NCBI RefSeq assembly: GCF_004117835.1
Contig: NZ_SDSC01000003.1
Span: 62,001-126,000 of the forward strand
DNA: 64,000 bases
Direction: 5' to 3'
Origin: Macrococcus sp. DPC7161
Lineage (GTDB): Bacteria; Bacillota; Bacilli; Staphylococcales; Staphylococcaceae
Part shown: one piece after another, positions 57,222 through 64,000 of the stretch
Numbering within the stretch: the first letter of the stretch is position 1
How the letters are laid out: the number at the start of each line of letters is the position of its first letter
Notes under the pieces: generated by a model
Databases searched by the model: none
What the model was told of the DNA's origin: nothing
Seen by the model: only the letters and a program-made list of their open reading frames with translations
Position numbers and translations under genes: made by a program

Positions 57222-58520
57222 TTAATACAAATGATCAATGATTTGTGTTACTAACATTGATTTAGAAACCAGTTGATCTGACTCAGTAATACTTACTTCT
57301 AATTTAGCAAATTTTCGCCCCATATCTAACAATTCAACATTTACTTCTAATTGTTCATCGATTTGAACGGTCTTTAAAAAATGCACATTCATACTATCTG
57401 TAATAATATCTACTTTTTTATTTTTCTTCATAAAGTGCTTCACAGACATTTCAATAATTGCAACAAAGCTCGATTTACTTAACGTTCCAAGTTGATTAGA
57501 CATTTGGGGTGAGATTTTTACAGTGATAATATCACCAAAAGTCATTTGTTTCACTACTTGATCGTTGATAGTTTCCCCATTTTGAGGTTGTCTATCTGCT
57601 GTTTGCATTGCACGAAGTACGTCCTCTCGAGATACAATACCAATTAAATTATTCTGTTTTGTCGTTACAGGTAATAATTCAATACCTTCCCAAATCATCA
57701 TATGCGCACAACCTGCAATTGTTGTAGTAATAGATACTGTTTTGGGCGCTTTTGTCATAATACGTTTTATTTTTTCTTGAGGCGCTTGATTCACGATATC
57801 TTTACTTGTCACTATACCACTTAATTTCTCATTGTCATCTAATACAGGAAATCTCGTATGTCTAGAAACTTCTGATAAATGATTCCAATCAGAAATCGTG
57901 TCATTTTCTTTTAAATAACTTGTTTTTGATATTGGGATTAATATATCTTGAACAGTAAGTACTTCTTTTTTAATCACCTGGTCATAAATCGCTCTATTAA
58001 TCATATTAGCTACTGTAAACGTATCAAAGTTGGACTGAATAATCGGTAAATCTTTTGTGTTCGCTAGTTGCTTTACTTCAGGATCGATATCAAAGCCACC
58101 GGTCACTAAAATTGCTGTACCCTGACTTAATGCTAGTTTATGAACATTCGTACGATTCCCTACGATAATCAATGTATTTTCGCCAATATATTTTGCAACA
58201 TCTTTAATTTCCATTGCGCCAATAGCAAACTTTGATAATGATTTATGTAACCCTTTTTTTCCGGCTAAAACATTACCATCAATAATATTAACGATTTCTG
58301 CAAATGTCAGATTATCAATTTTATCACGCGATTTCTTTTCAATTCGTACTGTACCAACACGTTCAATGGTTGATACAATCCCTTTAATTTCTGCATCTTT
58401 AATTGCACGATAAGCTGTACCTTCTGATACTTGTAAATCTTTTGCAATTTGTCTTACAGATATTTTCATTCCAATTGCTAAATTCTCTATATGCTCTAAA
58501 ATCTGTTCATGTTTTGTCAA
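57222..58520 (-). CDS. ytoI: HTH-DRTGG-CBS-hotdog protein (YtoI type)
   Basis: 432 residues with four modules: an N-terminal helix-turn-helix (1-65, IRQ-like SVRQIAKDLQVSEGTAYRAIKDAE), a DRTGG domain (about 70-185, ALSQGTAILVTGGF), two CBS motifs (about 195-310, FPVLDDNEKLSGIVTSKDI and ELLPVTTKQNNLIGIVSREDV) and a hotdog thioesterase-like domain (about 325-432). The set matches Bacillus YtoI. CBS domains bind adenine nucleotides, so a nucleotide-sensing regulator is likely; the target is unknown. Confidence 0.9.
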   Translation of the reverse strand: MTKHEQILEHIENLAIGMKISVRQIAKDLQVSEGTAYRAIKDAEIKGIVSTIERVGTVRIEKKSRDKIDNLTFAEIVNIIDGNVLAGKKGLHKSLSKFAIGAMEIKDVAKYIGENTLIIVGNRTNVHKLALSQGTAILVTGGFDIDPEVKQLANTKDLPIIQSNFDTFTVANMINRAIYDQVIKKEVLTVQDILIPISKTSYLKENDTISDWNHLSEVSRHTRFPVLDDNEKLSGIVTSKDIVNQAPQEKIKRIMTKAPKTVSITTTIAGCAHMMIWEGIELLPVTTKQNNLIGIVSREDVLRAMQTADRQPQNGETINDQVVKQMTFGDIITVKISPQMSNQLGTLSKSSFVAIIEMSVKHFMKKNKKVDIITDSMNVHFLKTVQIDEQLEVNVELLDMGRKFAKLEVSITESDQLVSKSMLVTQIIDHLY

Positions 58521-58539
58521 AATAGCACCTAACTCCCAA

Positions 58540-59223
58540 TTAAATCGTTATCGCGTCTCCACTTTTTAAAATTTCAACCTTTGAATTCACTGCTTCTTTA
58601 AATTGTTGTGGATCTGCTTTTATTAAATCAAATGTATCATAATGAATCGGTACAGCGATTGCTGGTTGAATAAATTCATTAATCGCATAAGCAGCATCTT
58701 CTACACCCATTGTAAAGTTATCACCGATAGGAATGAAACACACATCGACCGGATGACGTTGTGCGATTAATTTCATATCACTGAATAAACCAGTATCTCC
58801 AGTATGATAAATTGTTTTACCATCTATTTCTAAAATAAGACCACATGGCATACCGAAATAAATAATTTCTCCATCATCATTATATAAAGCATTACTATGA
58901 AACGCTTGAACATATTTAACAACACCAAAATCAAATGCCCACTTACCACCAATATTCATTGGATGCACATTTGAAATCCCTTTTGACGTTAAATATGCAC
59001 CAAGCTCAGGTGTCCCAATGACTTTAGCACCTGTTCGTTTAGCAATCTCAACCGTATCCCCTAAATGATCACCATGACCATGTGTAAGGATAATATAATC
59101 TACTTCAATTGTATCTGCGCTTAAATCAGATAATGGATTGCCAGTAATAAATGGATCCACTATCACTTTTTGACCATTGTTTTCAAAATAGATACAAGAC
59201 TGACCGTGAAATTCGATTTTCAT
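58540..59223 (-). CDS. ytkL: Metallo-beta-lactamase-fold hydrolase (UPF0173, YtkL type)
   Basis: 227 residues. The zinc motif [14 protein letters not shown] lies at about 48-61, VQAFHSN and YHTGDTGLF supply further ligands, and a late histidine is in VPIHYDTF. These are the dinuclear site of the fold. The substrate is unknown; the UPF0173 group is widely conserved. AGGGGTG precedes the ATG. Divergent from pepQ. Confidence 0.9.
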   Translation of the reverse strand: MKIEFHGQSCIYFENNGQKVIVDPFITGNPLSDLSADTIEVDYIILTHGHGDHLGDTVEIAKRTGAKVIGTPELGAYLTSKGISNVHPMNIGGKWAFDFGVVKYVQAFHSNALYNDDGEIIYFGMPCGLILEIDGKTIYHTGDTGLFSDMKLIAQRHPVDVCFIPIGDNFTMGVEDAAYAINEFIQPAIAVPIHYDTFDLIKADPQQFKEAVNSKVEILKSGDAITI

Positions 59224-59360
59224 AATGACACCCCTATTCGTTTTATTATTCTCATTATATCTTATAATTAATGTTCTGAAAAAGAAACGCTTTTCATTGT
59301 AATCATAAAACGATAACTATAAACTATTAGAGTATAGATAAGCAAATATGGAGGGACATT

Positions 59361-60431
59361 ATGAAAACTACACTAAAACAACTACAAGAAATGATGAAAC
59401 AAAACAACATCAATCATGTTTGGATATCAACCCCTGACAATATTAATTATTTCTCAGGATTTTATTCAGATCCTCATGAACGCGTTACGGCGTTATATGT
59501 AACAAATGAAAATGCGACGTTAATCACACCAAATATGGAAATTAATGATGCAAAAGCAGCATCTGAACTTAATGTAATTGGCTATTTAGATACAGAAAAT
59601 GCCTATGAAAAAGTACAATCATCAATCCAATTATCTAAAGAATCAACATTATTCATTGAAGAAGAACACACTACAGTAGCGCGTCAAAAACAAATGATCA
59701 AACATTTCGGCATTGAACATTTCAAATCGATAGATCAAATCATTAAAGATATGAGAAATATTAAAACACCTGAAGAAATTGAAATTTTAAAACAAGCTGC
59801 AAAGTATGCTGATGAAGCGGTAGCAATCGGTGTAAAAAACTTAAAAGTGGGCATTACAGAAAGCGAAGTCGTGCAAATCATAGAATCGCATATGAAAAAA
59901 ATTGAAGGTATCAGTGGCATGAGTTTTTCAACAATGGTGTTATTTGGAGATCATGCAGCAAGCCCACATGGTACACCAGGAACACGTACTTTAGAAGACA
60001 ACGAATATGTATTATTTGATTTAGGTGTCATTTACAATGGCTATTGTTCAGATATTACAAGAACTGTTGCTTTCGGAACACCAAAGGCATTACATCAAGA
60101 AATACATGCAATTGTCACTGAAGCAAATCAACGTGCAATTCAATTGGTTAAACCAGGTGTAACAATTAAAGACATCGATGCTGCTGCAAGAGATTATATT
60201 GAAGAAAAAGGATATGGCGAATACTTCCCGCATCGTTTAGGACATGGATTAGGAATTAGTGTTCATGAATTCCCGGATATTTCAAGTTCAAATGAAAACA
60301 CATTAAAAGCGGGTATGGTATTTACGATTGAGCCAGGCATTTACTATCCAAACGAAGTTGGCGTACGCGTAGAAGATGATATTTTAGTGACTGAAACAGG
60401 TTATGAAATTTTAACAGGATACGAAAAATAA
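59361..60431 (+). CDS. pepQ: M24-family Xaa-Pro dipeptidase
   Basis: 356 residues, creatinase/aminopeptidase P fold. N-terminal domain 1-125; the catalytic domain has metal ligands in YVLFDLGVIYNGYCSDITRT (two aspartates), GHGLGISVHEFP (histidine), FTIEPGIYYP and VGVRVEDDILV (glutamates). AAATATGGAGGG ribosome site. A promoter-like TTGTAA and TAAACT pair lies upstream. Its stop shares one base with the cutC start, so the two are coupled. Proline dipeptide cleavage is inferred from the family. Confidence 0.93.
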   Translation: MKTTLKQLQEMMKQNNINHVWISTPDNINYFSGFYSDPHERVTALYVTNENATLITPNMEINDAKAASELNVIGYLDTENAYEKVQSSIQLSKESTLFIEEEHTTVARQKQMIKHFGIEHFKSIDQIIKDMRNIKTPEEIEILKQAAKYADEAVAIGVKNLKVGITESEVVQIIESHMKKIEGISGMSFSTMVLFGDHAASPHGTPGTRTLEDNEYVLFDLGVIYNGYCSDITRTVAFGTPKALHQEIHAIVTEANQRAIQLVKPGVTIKDIDAAARDYIEEKGYGEYFPHRLGHGLGISVHEFPDISSSNENTLKAGMVFTIEPGIYYPNEVGVRVEDDILVTETGYEILTGYEK

Positions 60432-61060
60432 TGATAAAAGAAGCTTGTGTTGAAACTTTTCAAGATATCATCCATGCAGTTAACCGAGGTGCCAATCGTA
60501 TAGAACTATGTGACAACTTGTCAGTCGGTGGCACAACACCGAGTTATGGCATGGTGAAGCTCGCAATAGAATATTGTCATCCGTTAAATGTTGAGGTTGC
60601 AGTAATGATTCGACCGCGTGGTGGTGATTTCACGTATGATTTATTCGAAAAAGAAATCATGCGTGAAGATATCATTGCCCTATCAGAATTAAATGTAGAC
60701 TACTTTGTATTTGGCGCATTGACAAGAGATCAGTCACTTGATCAACAAACTATGCACTATTTAATACAGCAAACTAACATCCCAGTGGTTATGCATATGG
60801 CATTTGATCAAATACCTTACCGATCACAATTAAAAGCAATGGACACATTGATTGATTTAGGCGTTAAAAGAATATTAACACACGGCAGTCATGATGCAAC
60901 AACCTCTATCCTTGATAACGTAACACAATTGGCGCGTCTTTTACGACATTCAAAAGGCAACATTGAAATCATGCCTGGTGGTGGATTAAATAAAGATAAT
61001 CTACCAGAACTACTTGAACTCATTCCTTTTAAAGAAGTACACGGCACGAAGATTGTGTAA
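60431..61060 (+). CDS. cutC: CutC-family protein
   Basis: 209 residues, TIM-barrel. Opens with KEACVETFQDIIHAVNRGANRIELCDNLSVGGTTPS; MIRPRGGDF, GALTRDQSLD, HMAFDQIP and MPGGGLN mark the family. Originally called copper homeostasis protein in E. coli, but a copper role is doubtful and the reaction is not known. Overlaps pepQ (TAATG). About 40 residues shorter than E. coli CutC, common in Firmicutes. Confidence 0.93.
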   Translation: MIKEACVETFQDIIHAVNRGANRIELCDNLSVGGTTPSYGMVKLAIEYCHPLNVEVAVMIRPRGGDFTYDLFEKEIMREDIIALSELNVDYFVFGALTRDQSLDQQTMHYLIQQTNIPVVMHMAFDQIPYRSQLKAMDTLIDLGVKRILTHGSHDATTSILDNVTQLARLLRHSKGNIEIMPGGGLNKDNLPELLELIPFKEVHGTKIV

Positions 61061-61091
61061 TATCTAATATATATAACTTAAACAAAATAAA

Positions 61092-61125
61092 GACGGCAAT
61101 CAGTAACTGAACTGATATGCCGTCA
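61092..61125. terminator. Bidirectional terminator between cutC and ald
   Basis: GACGGCA plus ATCAGT pairs with ACTGAT and TGCCGTC, with one bulged A. T-runs follow on both strands. Confidence 0.88.
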
Positions 61126-61145
61126 TTTTTTATTTTAATATTTAA

Positions 61146-62258
61146 TTAAACTAATAAAGATTTTGCATCAACGTATTCTAAACCTTGATCATCAGCAACT
61201 GCTTTAAATGTTACATGGCCATCTAAAGTGTTAAATCCTTTAAGAATTGCTTCATTGTCTAAAGCAGCTTGTTTGTAACCTTTATTTGCAATTTGTAATG
61301 CATAAGGAATTGTTGCGTTTGATAATGCCATAGTAGAAGTACGTGGTACAGCACCAGGCATATTTGCTACTGAGTAGTGAACAACATCATGTTTCACGAA
61401 TGTTGGATCATCGTGTGTTGTAATACGATCAGAAGTTTCGAAAATACCACCTTGGTCAATTGCAATATCAATCACTACTGAACCAGGGTTCATTGATTTA
61501 ATCATTTCTTCTGTTACTAATTTAGGCGCTTTTGCACCAGGAATTAATACGGCACCAATTACTAAGTCAGAATTTTTAACTGATTCAGCAATATTTAATG
61601 GTGTAGACATTAATGTTTGTACTTGATTACCAAATAAATCATCTAATTGTTGTAAACGAACTGGAGATAAGTCTAAGATTGTTACTTCTGCACCTAAACC
61701 AACAGCCATTTTCGCTGCATTCGTACCTGCTTGTCCCCCACCAATGATTGTAACGCGTCCTTTTTCAACGCCAGGAACACCTGCTAATAAAATACCTTTA
61801 CCACCATTTGTTTTTTGTAAGAATTGCGCACCAATTTGTGTAGCCATACGACCAGCAACTTCACTCATTGGTGATAATAATGGTAAACCACCTGTTGGTA
61901 ATTGAACTGTTTCATAAGCGATACCTACTACTTTTTTATCAATTAACGCTTTAGTTAAAGCTACTTCAGGTGCTAAGTGTAAGTATGTGAATAAAATTAA
62001 ACCTTCTTTAAAGTAACCGAATTCACTTTCTAATGGTTCTTTAACTTTAATGACCATTTCAACATCCCAAGCTGCATCTACAGATACAATTTCTGCACCA
62101 GCAGTTTTGTAATCTTCATCAGTGAAATATGAACCCATACCTGCACCAGATTCAACACGAACAGTGTGTCCATTTTCAACTAATGCGTGCACCCCCGCTG
62201 GTGTTAAACCTACACGGTTTTCATTATTTTTAATCTCTTTTGGAATACCAATAATCAT
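61146..62258 (-). CDS. ald: Alanine dehydrogenase
   Basis: Reversible NAD-linked deamination of L-alanine to pyruvate and ammonia. 370 residues. [23 protein letters not shown], substrate lysine in [14 protein letters not shown] site [22 protein letters not shown], and [15 protein letters not shown] are family marks. GGGAGG precedes the ATG. A perfect catabolite-response site lies 53 bases upstream, indicating repression by CcpA on good sugars. Confidence 0.98.
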   Translation of the reverse strand: MIIGIPKEIKNNENRVGLTPAGVHALVENGHTVRVESGAGMGSYFTDEDYKTAGAEIVSVDAAWDVEMVIKVKEPLESEFGYFKEGLILFTYLHLAPEVALTKALIDKKVVGIAYETVQLPTGGLPLLSPMSEVAGRMATQIGAQFLQKTNGGKGILLAGVPGVEKGRVTIIGGGQAGTNAAKMAVGLGAEVTILDLSPVRLQQLDDLFGNQVQTLMSTPLNIAESVKNSDLVIGAVLIPGAKAPKLVTEEMIKSMNPGSVVIDIAIDQGGIFETSDRITTHDDPTFVKHDVVHYSVANMPGAVPRTSTMALSNATIPYALQIANKGYKQAALDNEAILKGFNTLDGHVTFKAVADDQGLEYVDAKSLLV

Positions 62259-62310
62259 TTAAAATTCCTCCCAATAATGTTTAATACACATCTATATTAA
62301 CACTTTACCG

Positions 62311-62324
62311 TGAAAGCGCAAACA
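62311..62324. promoter_or_regulatory. cre (CcpA) site between ald and uspA
   Basis: TGAAAGCGCAAACA fits the cre consensus TGNAANCGNWNNCW at all positions. It overlaps a possible ald -35 (TTGCGC on the minus strand). Confidence 0.72.
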
Positions 62325-62416
62325 TTTTTTTATATTCTGAATATTTTTAAGTAATATATTTAAAAAAGTGATATAATAAAAGTAAGAAAAGGACGTAAAA
62401 TTAGGAGGTCATCAAT

Positions 62417-62911
62417 ATGTTAGTGTACAAAAATATTTTAATTGCTGTCGATGGATCAAGTGAAGCGGAATGGGCGTTTAACAAAGCAGTAGAAGTTGCT
62501 AAACGTAACGATGCGACTTTACATGTATTAAATGTCATTGATACAAGAAGCTTTGCAAGTGTGGAAGCATATGATCGTTCAATTTCTGAAAGAGCAACAG
62601 AATTTGCTGAAACATTGTTAAATGGTTACAAAAAAGCAGCAGAAAGTCGTGGCGTAAATCACGTAGAAACTTTAATTGAGTATGGTTCTCCAAAATCAAT
62701 TATCCCTAAAAAAATTGCTAAAAAATTAAATGCAGATTTAATTATGTGTGGTTCTTCAGGTTTAAATGCTGTAGAACGATTCATCATTGGATCAGTGTCT
62801 GAAGCGATTGTACGTAATGCAGAATGTGATGTATTAGTCGTACGTACTGAAACAATGCCAGACAACTTCGAACCAGAAGTTGCTACTAAAGATATTTTAG
62901 AACGTAAATAA
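62417..62911 (+). CDS. uspA: Universal stress protein
   Basis: 164 residues, alpha/beta nucleotide-binding fold. ILIAVDGSSEAEWAFNKAVEVA at the start and ADLIMCGSSGLNAVERFIIGSVSEAIVRNA near the end contain the ATP-binding G-x2-G-x9-GS pattern. AGGAGGT precedes the ATG; TATAAT lies at 62373-62378. Monocistronic, divergent from ald. Confidence 0.95.
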   Translation: MLVYKNILIAVDGSSEAEWAFNKAVEVAKRNDATLHVLNVIDTRSFASVEAYDRSISERATEFAETLLNGYKKAAESRGVNHVETLIEYGSPKSIIPKKIAKKLNADLIMCGSSGLNAVERFIIGSVSEAIVRNAECDVLVVRTETMPDNFEPEVATKDILERK

Positions 62912-62936
62912 TTAATAATTTTAAAGCGTAAATAAT

Positions 62937-62973
62937 AAAAAGAAAAGGGTTAAAATTTAGCCCTTTTCTTTTT
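62937..62973. terminator. Terminator after uspA
   Basis: AAAAAGAAAAGGGTTAAA pairs with TTTAGCCCTTTTCTTTTT (one G-U), followed by ATTTT. The remaining 230 bases to the next gene show no clear element. Confidence 0.9.
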
Positions 62974-63203
62974 ATTTTCCCTTCCAAATTCTCCAAACAA
63001 AAAGCAATAAAACAAAGCCTTAAAACGTAATCAAAACGATGTACACTTCCAAATGAAATAAATTATGGATAATCCGTTCGGTATATACAGAACGTAACCT
63101 TATTTCTACCTTAATAATCCTGCCATTCTATTCACAAACGATAATATAACACTCATAATATAGATATTACATACAATTATGAAATTATAGGAAGGTGATT
63201 TTG

Positions 63204-63527
63204 ATGAAATATTTAAGCCGAACAATCAGAAACAAGAACCTAGAAGTGTGGGAAGTCGTATCTGAAGAAATCAATGAAGAAACACAAATCGTTATTTGGG
63301 AAGACACGCATCAAGTCAACACTTTAGTCATAACTACTTTATCTGAAGACGAAATGAATCAAGAATATCAACTTCTAAAACAAATAAAAGAACTAACAAC
63401 AGATTTATTAGAAAAAAAATCACATCAAATGAAATTTATCTATAACAACAAAAATTTAAACCTAAATTGCATTCTATCAAACTTTGGATTAGCACCAATC
63501 AAAAAACAAGCTGAGTTTCAATTGTAA
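63204..63527 (+). CDS. 107-residue hypothetical protein
   Basis: The ATG at 63204 (MKYLSRTIRNKNLEVWEVV) follows GGAAGGTG; a GTG three codons earlier is inside that site. Soluble and charged: mixed strands for the first 55 residues, a helix about 50-75 (EDEMNQEYQLLKQIKELTTDLLEKK), then a basic Asn-rich segment ending QAEFQL. No family recognised. Monocistronic, with its own terminator, between uspA and ackA. Confidence 0.68.
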   Translation: MKYLSRTIRNKNLEVWEVVSEEINEETQIVIWEDTHQVNTLVITTLSEDEMNQEYQLLKQIKELTTDLLEKKSHQMKFIYNNKNLNLNCILSNFGLAPIKKQAEFQL

Positions 63528-63544
63528 ATAAATCCAGGTACTTT

Positions 63545-63581
63545 AATCATTCAATGATACAAATCGTTGAGTGATTTTTTG
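63545..63581 (+). terminator. Terminator of the 107-residue protein gene
   Basis: AATCATTCAATGAT (63545-63558) pairs with ATCGTTGAGTGATT (63563-63576), with two G-U pairs, then TTTT. Confidence 0.83.
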
Positions 63582-63585
63582 CATA

Positions 63586-63630
63586 AAAAACCACTAACCA
63601 TCTGAAATGAATTCTGATGGTTAGTGGTTT
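63586..63630. terminator. Terminator of ackA
   Basis: AAACCACTAACCATC (63588-63602) and GATGGTTAGTGGTTT (63616-63630) form a perfect 15-bp stem, with a T-run on the minus strand toward 63581. Confidence 0.9.
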
Positions 63631-63674
63631 AATATTTATGAATGCTATTTAATTTATGCTTTGATTATGAATAA

Positions 63675-64000
63675 TTAAATATGATACTCAGTACCAGTAG
63701 CACCAATTTTACCGAATTCCATAACGTCACGTGCAATCATTACTTCTTCGTCAGTTGGGATTACCATTACTTTTACTTTTGAATTTTCTGTAGAGATAAA
63801 TGCTTCTTTACCACGTAAACCTGTATTTTTCTCTTTATCTAATTCAACGCCTAAGTAACCTAATTTTTCACATACCGCTTCACGGATCGTATCAGCATTT
63901 TCACCAACACCTGCAGTGAATAAGATACCATCTACGCCGCCCATTACTGCTGCATAACCACCTACGTATTTTAAAATACGATCAACATAAATGTCTAATG
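63675..64000 (-). CDS. ackA: Acetate kinase (partial, 5' part outside window)
   Basis: The last 108 codons are visible; the frame stays open to the right edge. The upstream part [24 protein letters not shown] and [28 protein letters not shown] are the C-terminal half of acetate kinase, with the adenosine-binding GVGEN motif; the end [17 protein letters not shown] is also characteristic. It makes ATP and acetate from acetyl phosphate. In staphylococci it adjoins uspA, as here. Confidence 0.96.
   Translation of the reverse strand, partial: LDIYVDRILKYVGGYAAVMGGVDGILFTAGVGENADTIREAVCEKLGYLGVELDKEKNTGLRGKEAFISTENSKVKVMVIPTDEEVMIARDVMEFGKIGATGTEYHI

Noticed and set aside
63075-63095. CGTTC...GAACG inverted repeat as a LexA/SOS box
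   Set aside because: The half-sites have the wrong order and spacing for the Gram-positive GAAC-N4-GTTC box, and the neighbour has no SOS link.

Overview
The window is a low-GC Firmicutes chromosome segment. Gene content, gene order and protein sequences fit the family Staphylococcaceae. One end carries rnhC-zapA-cvpA-polX beside pheST. The other end carries the block ackA-uspA-ald-pepQ-dnaE-accDA-pfkA-pyk-citZ-icd-phoPR-polA-mutM-coaE-gapB-nrdR-dnaBI-thrS-lysP-infC-rpmI-rplT. As I recall it, these two blocks lie far apart in Staphylococcus aureus, and a malate dehydrogenase gene beside icd is a Bacillus-like trait. A relative such as Macrococcus or Mammaliicoccus is therefore possible, but the genus cannot be settled from this sequence alone. 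Most genes lie on the minus strand. There are no tRNA or rRNA genes, insertion sequences, prophages or CRISPR arrays.

Layout. 1-2.8 kb holds polX (cut by the window edge), cvpA, zapA, divergent rnhC and a 29-codon membrane ORF. 2.8-3.4 kb is a 61-bp tandem repeat array with a higher-order 183-bp period. 3.4-8.2 kb has a NERD-domain protein and pheST behind a T-box leader. 8.4-20 kb is the accessory part: an LPITG-anchored coiled-coil surface protein, two paralogous small membrane proteins, an MFS exporter, a 59-residue protein, a MarR regulator overlapping an rRNA methyltransferase gene, a 2-keto acid decarboxylase, an M42 peptidase, a 496-residue protein with a lysine tail, and an ABC exporter. 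19.8-24.9 kb is a complete siroheme-nitrite reductase cluster (sirB, sirC, nirB, nirD, sumT). 25-33.3 kb holds rplT-rpmI-infC, lysP, thrS, dnaI, dnaB and nrdR. 33.4-47.3 kb has an SGNH hydrolase, gapB, coaE, mutM, polA, phoRP, mdh, icd, citZ and an amino-acid permease. 47.3-64 kb has pyk-pfkA, accAD with a GntR regulator, dnaE, nrnA, ytpI, a CBS-hotdog regulator, a beta-lactamase-fold hydrolase, pepQ-cutC, ald, uspA, a 107-residue hypothetical and the end of ackA.

Regulation is unusually readable. There are four RNA attenuators: a Phe T-box, a Thr T-box, a lysine riboswitch and an L20-type leader. Several strong DNA palindromes lie in promoters: a FadR-type TGGTCAGACCA at gntR-accDA, NreC-like TAGGG-N4-CCCTA boxes upstream of both sirB and nirB, a TGTGA-N6-TCACA box at nirB, an 11+11 bp palindrome over the ipdC promoter, a palindrome inside the marR promoter, a CcpN-like site over the gapB -10, a Pho-box pair upstream of phoPR, and catabolite (cre) sites near ald, citZ and gapB.

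Functionally the window joins central carbon flow (glycolysis, gluconeogenesis, TCA entry, acetate and alanine use), fatty acid initiation, nitrite reduction with its own cofactor supply, replication and repair (dnaE, dnaB, dnaI, polA, polX, mutM, rnhC, nrnA) and translation. I did not find a wholly new multi-gene system. The strongest candidates for new description are the hierarchical repeat array, the gntR-accDA operator that is also a terminator-like hairpin, the ipdC operator and the paralogous membrane pair.
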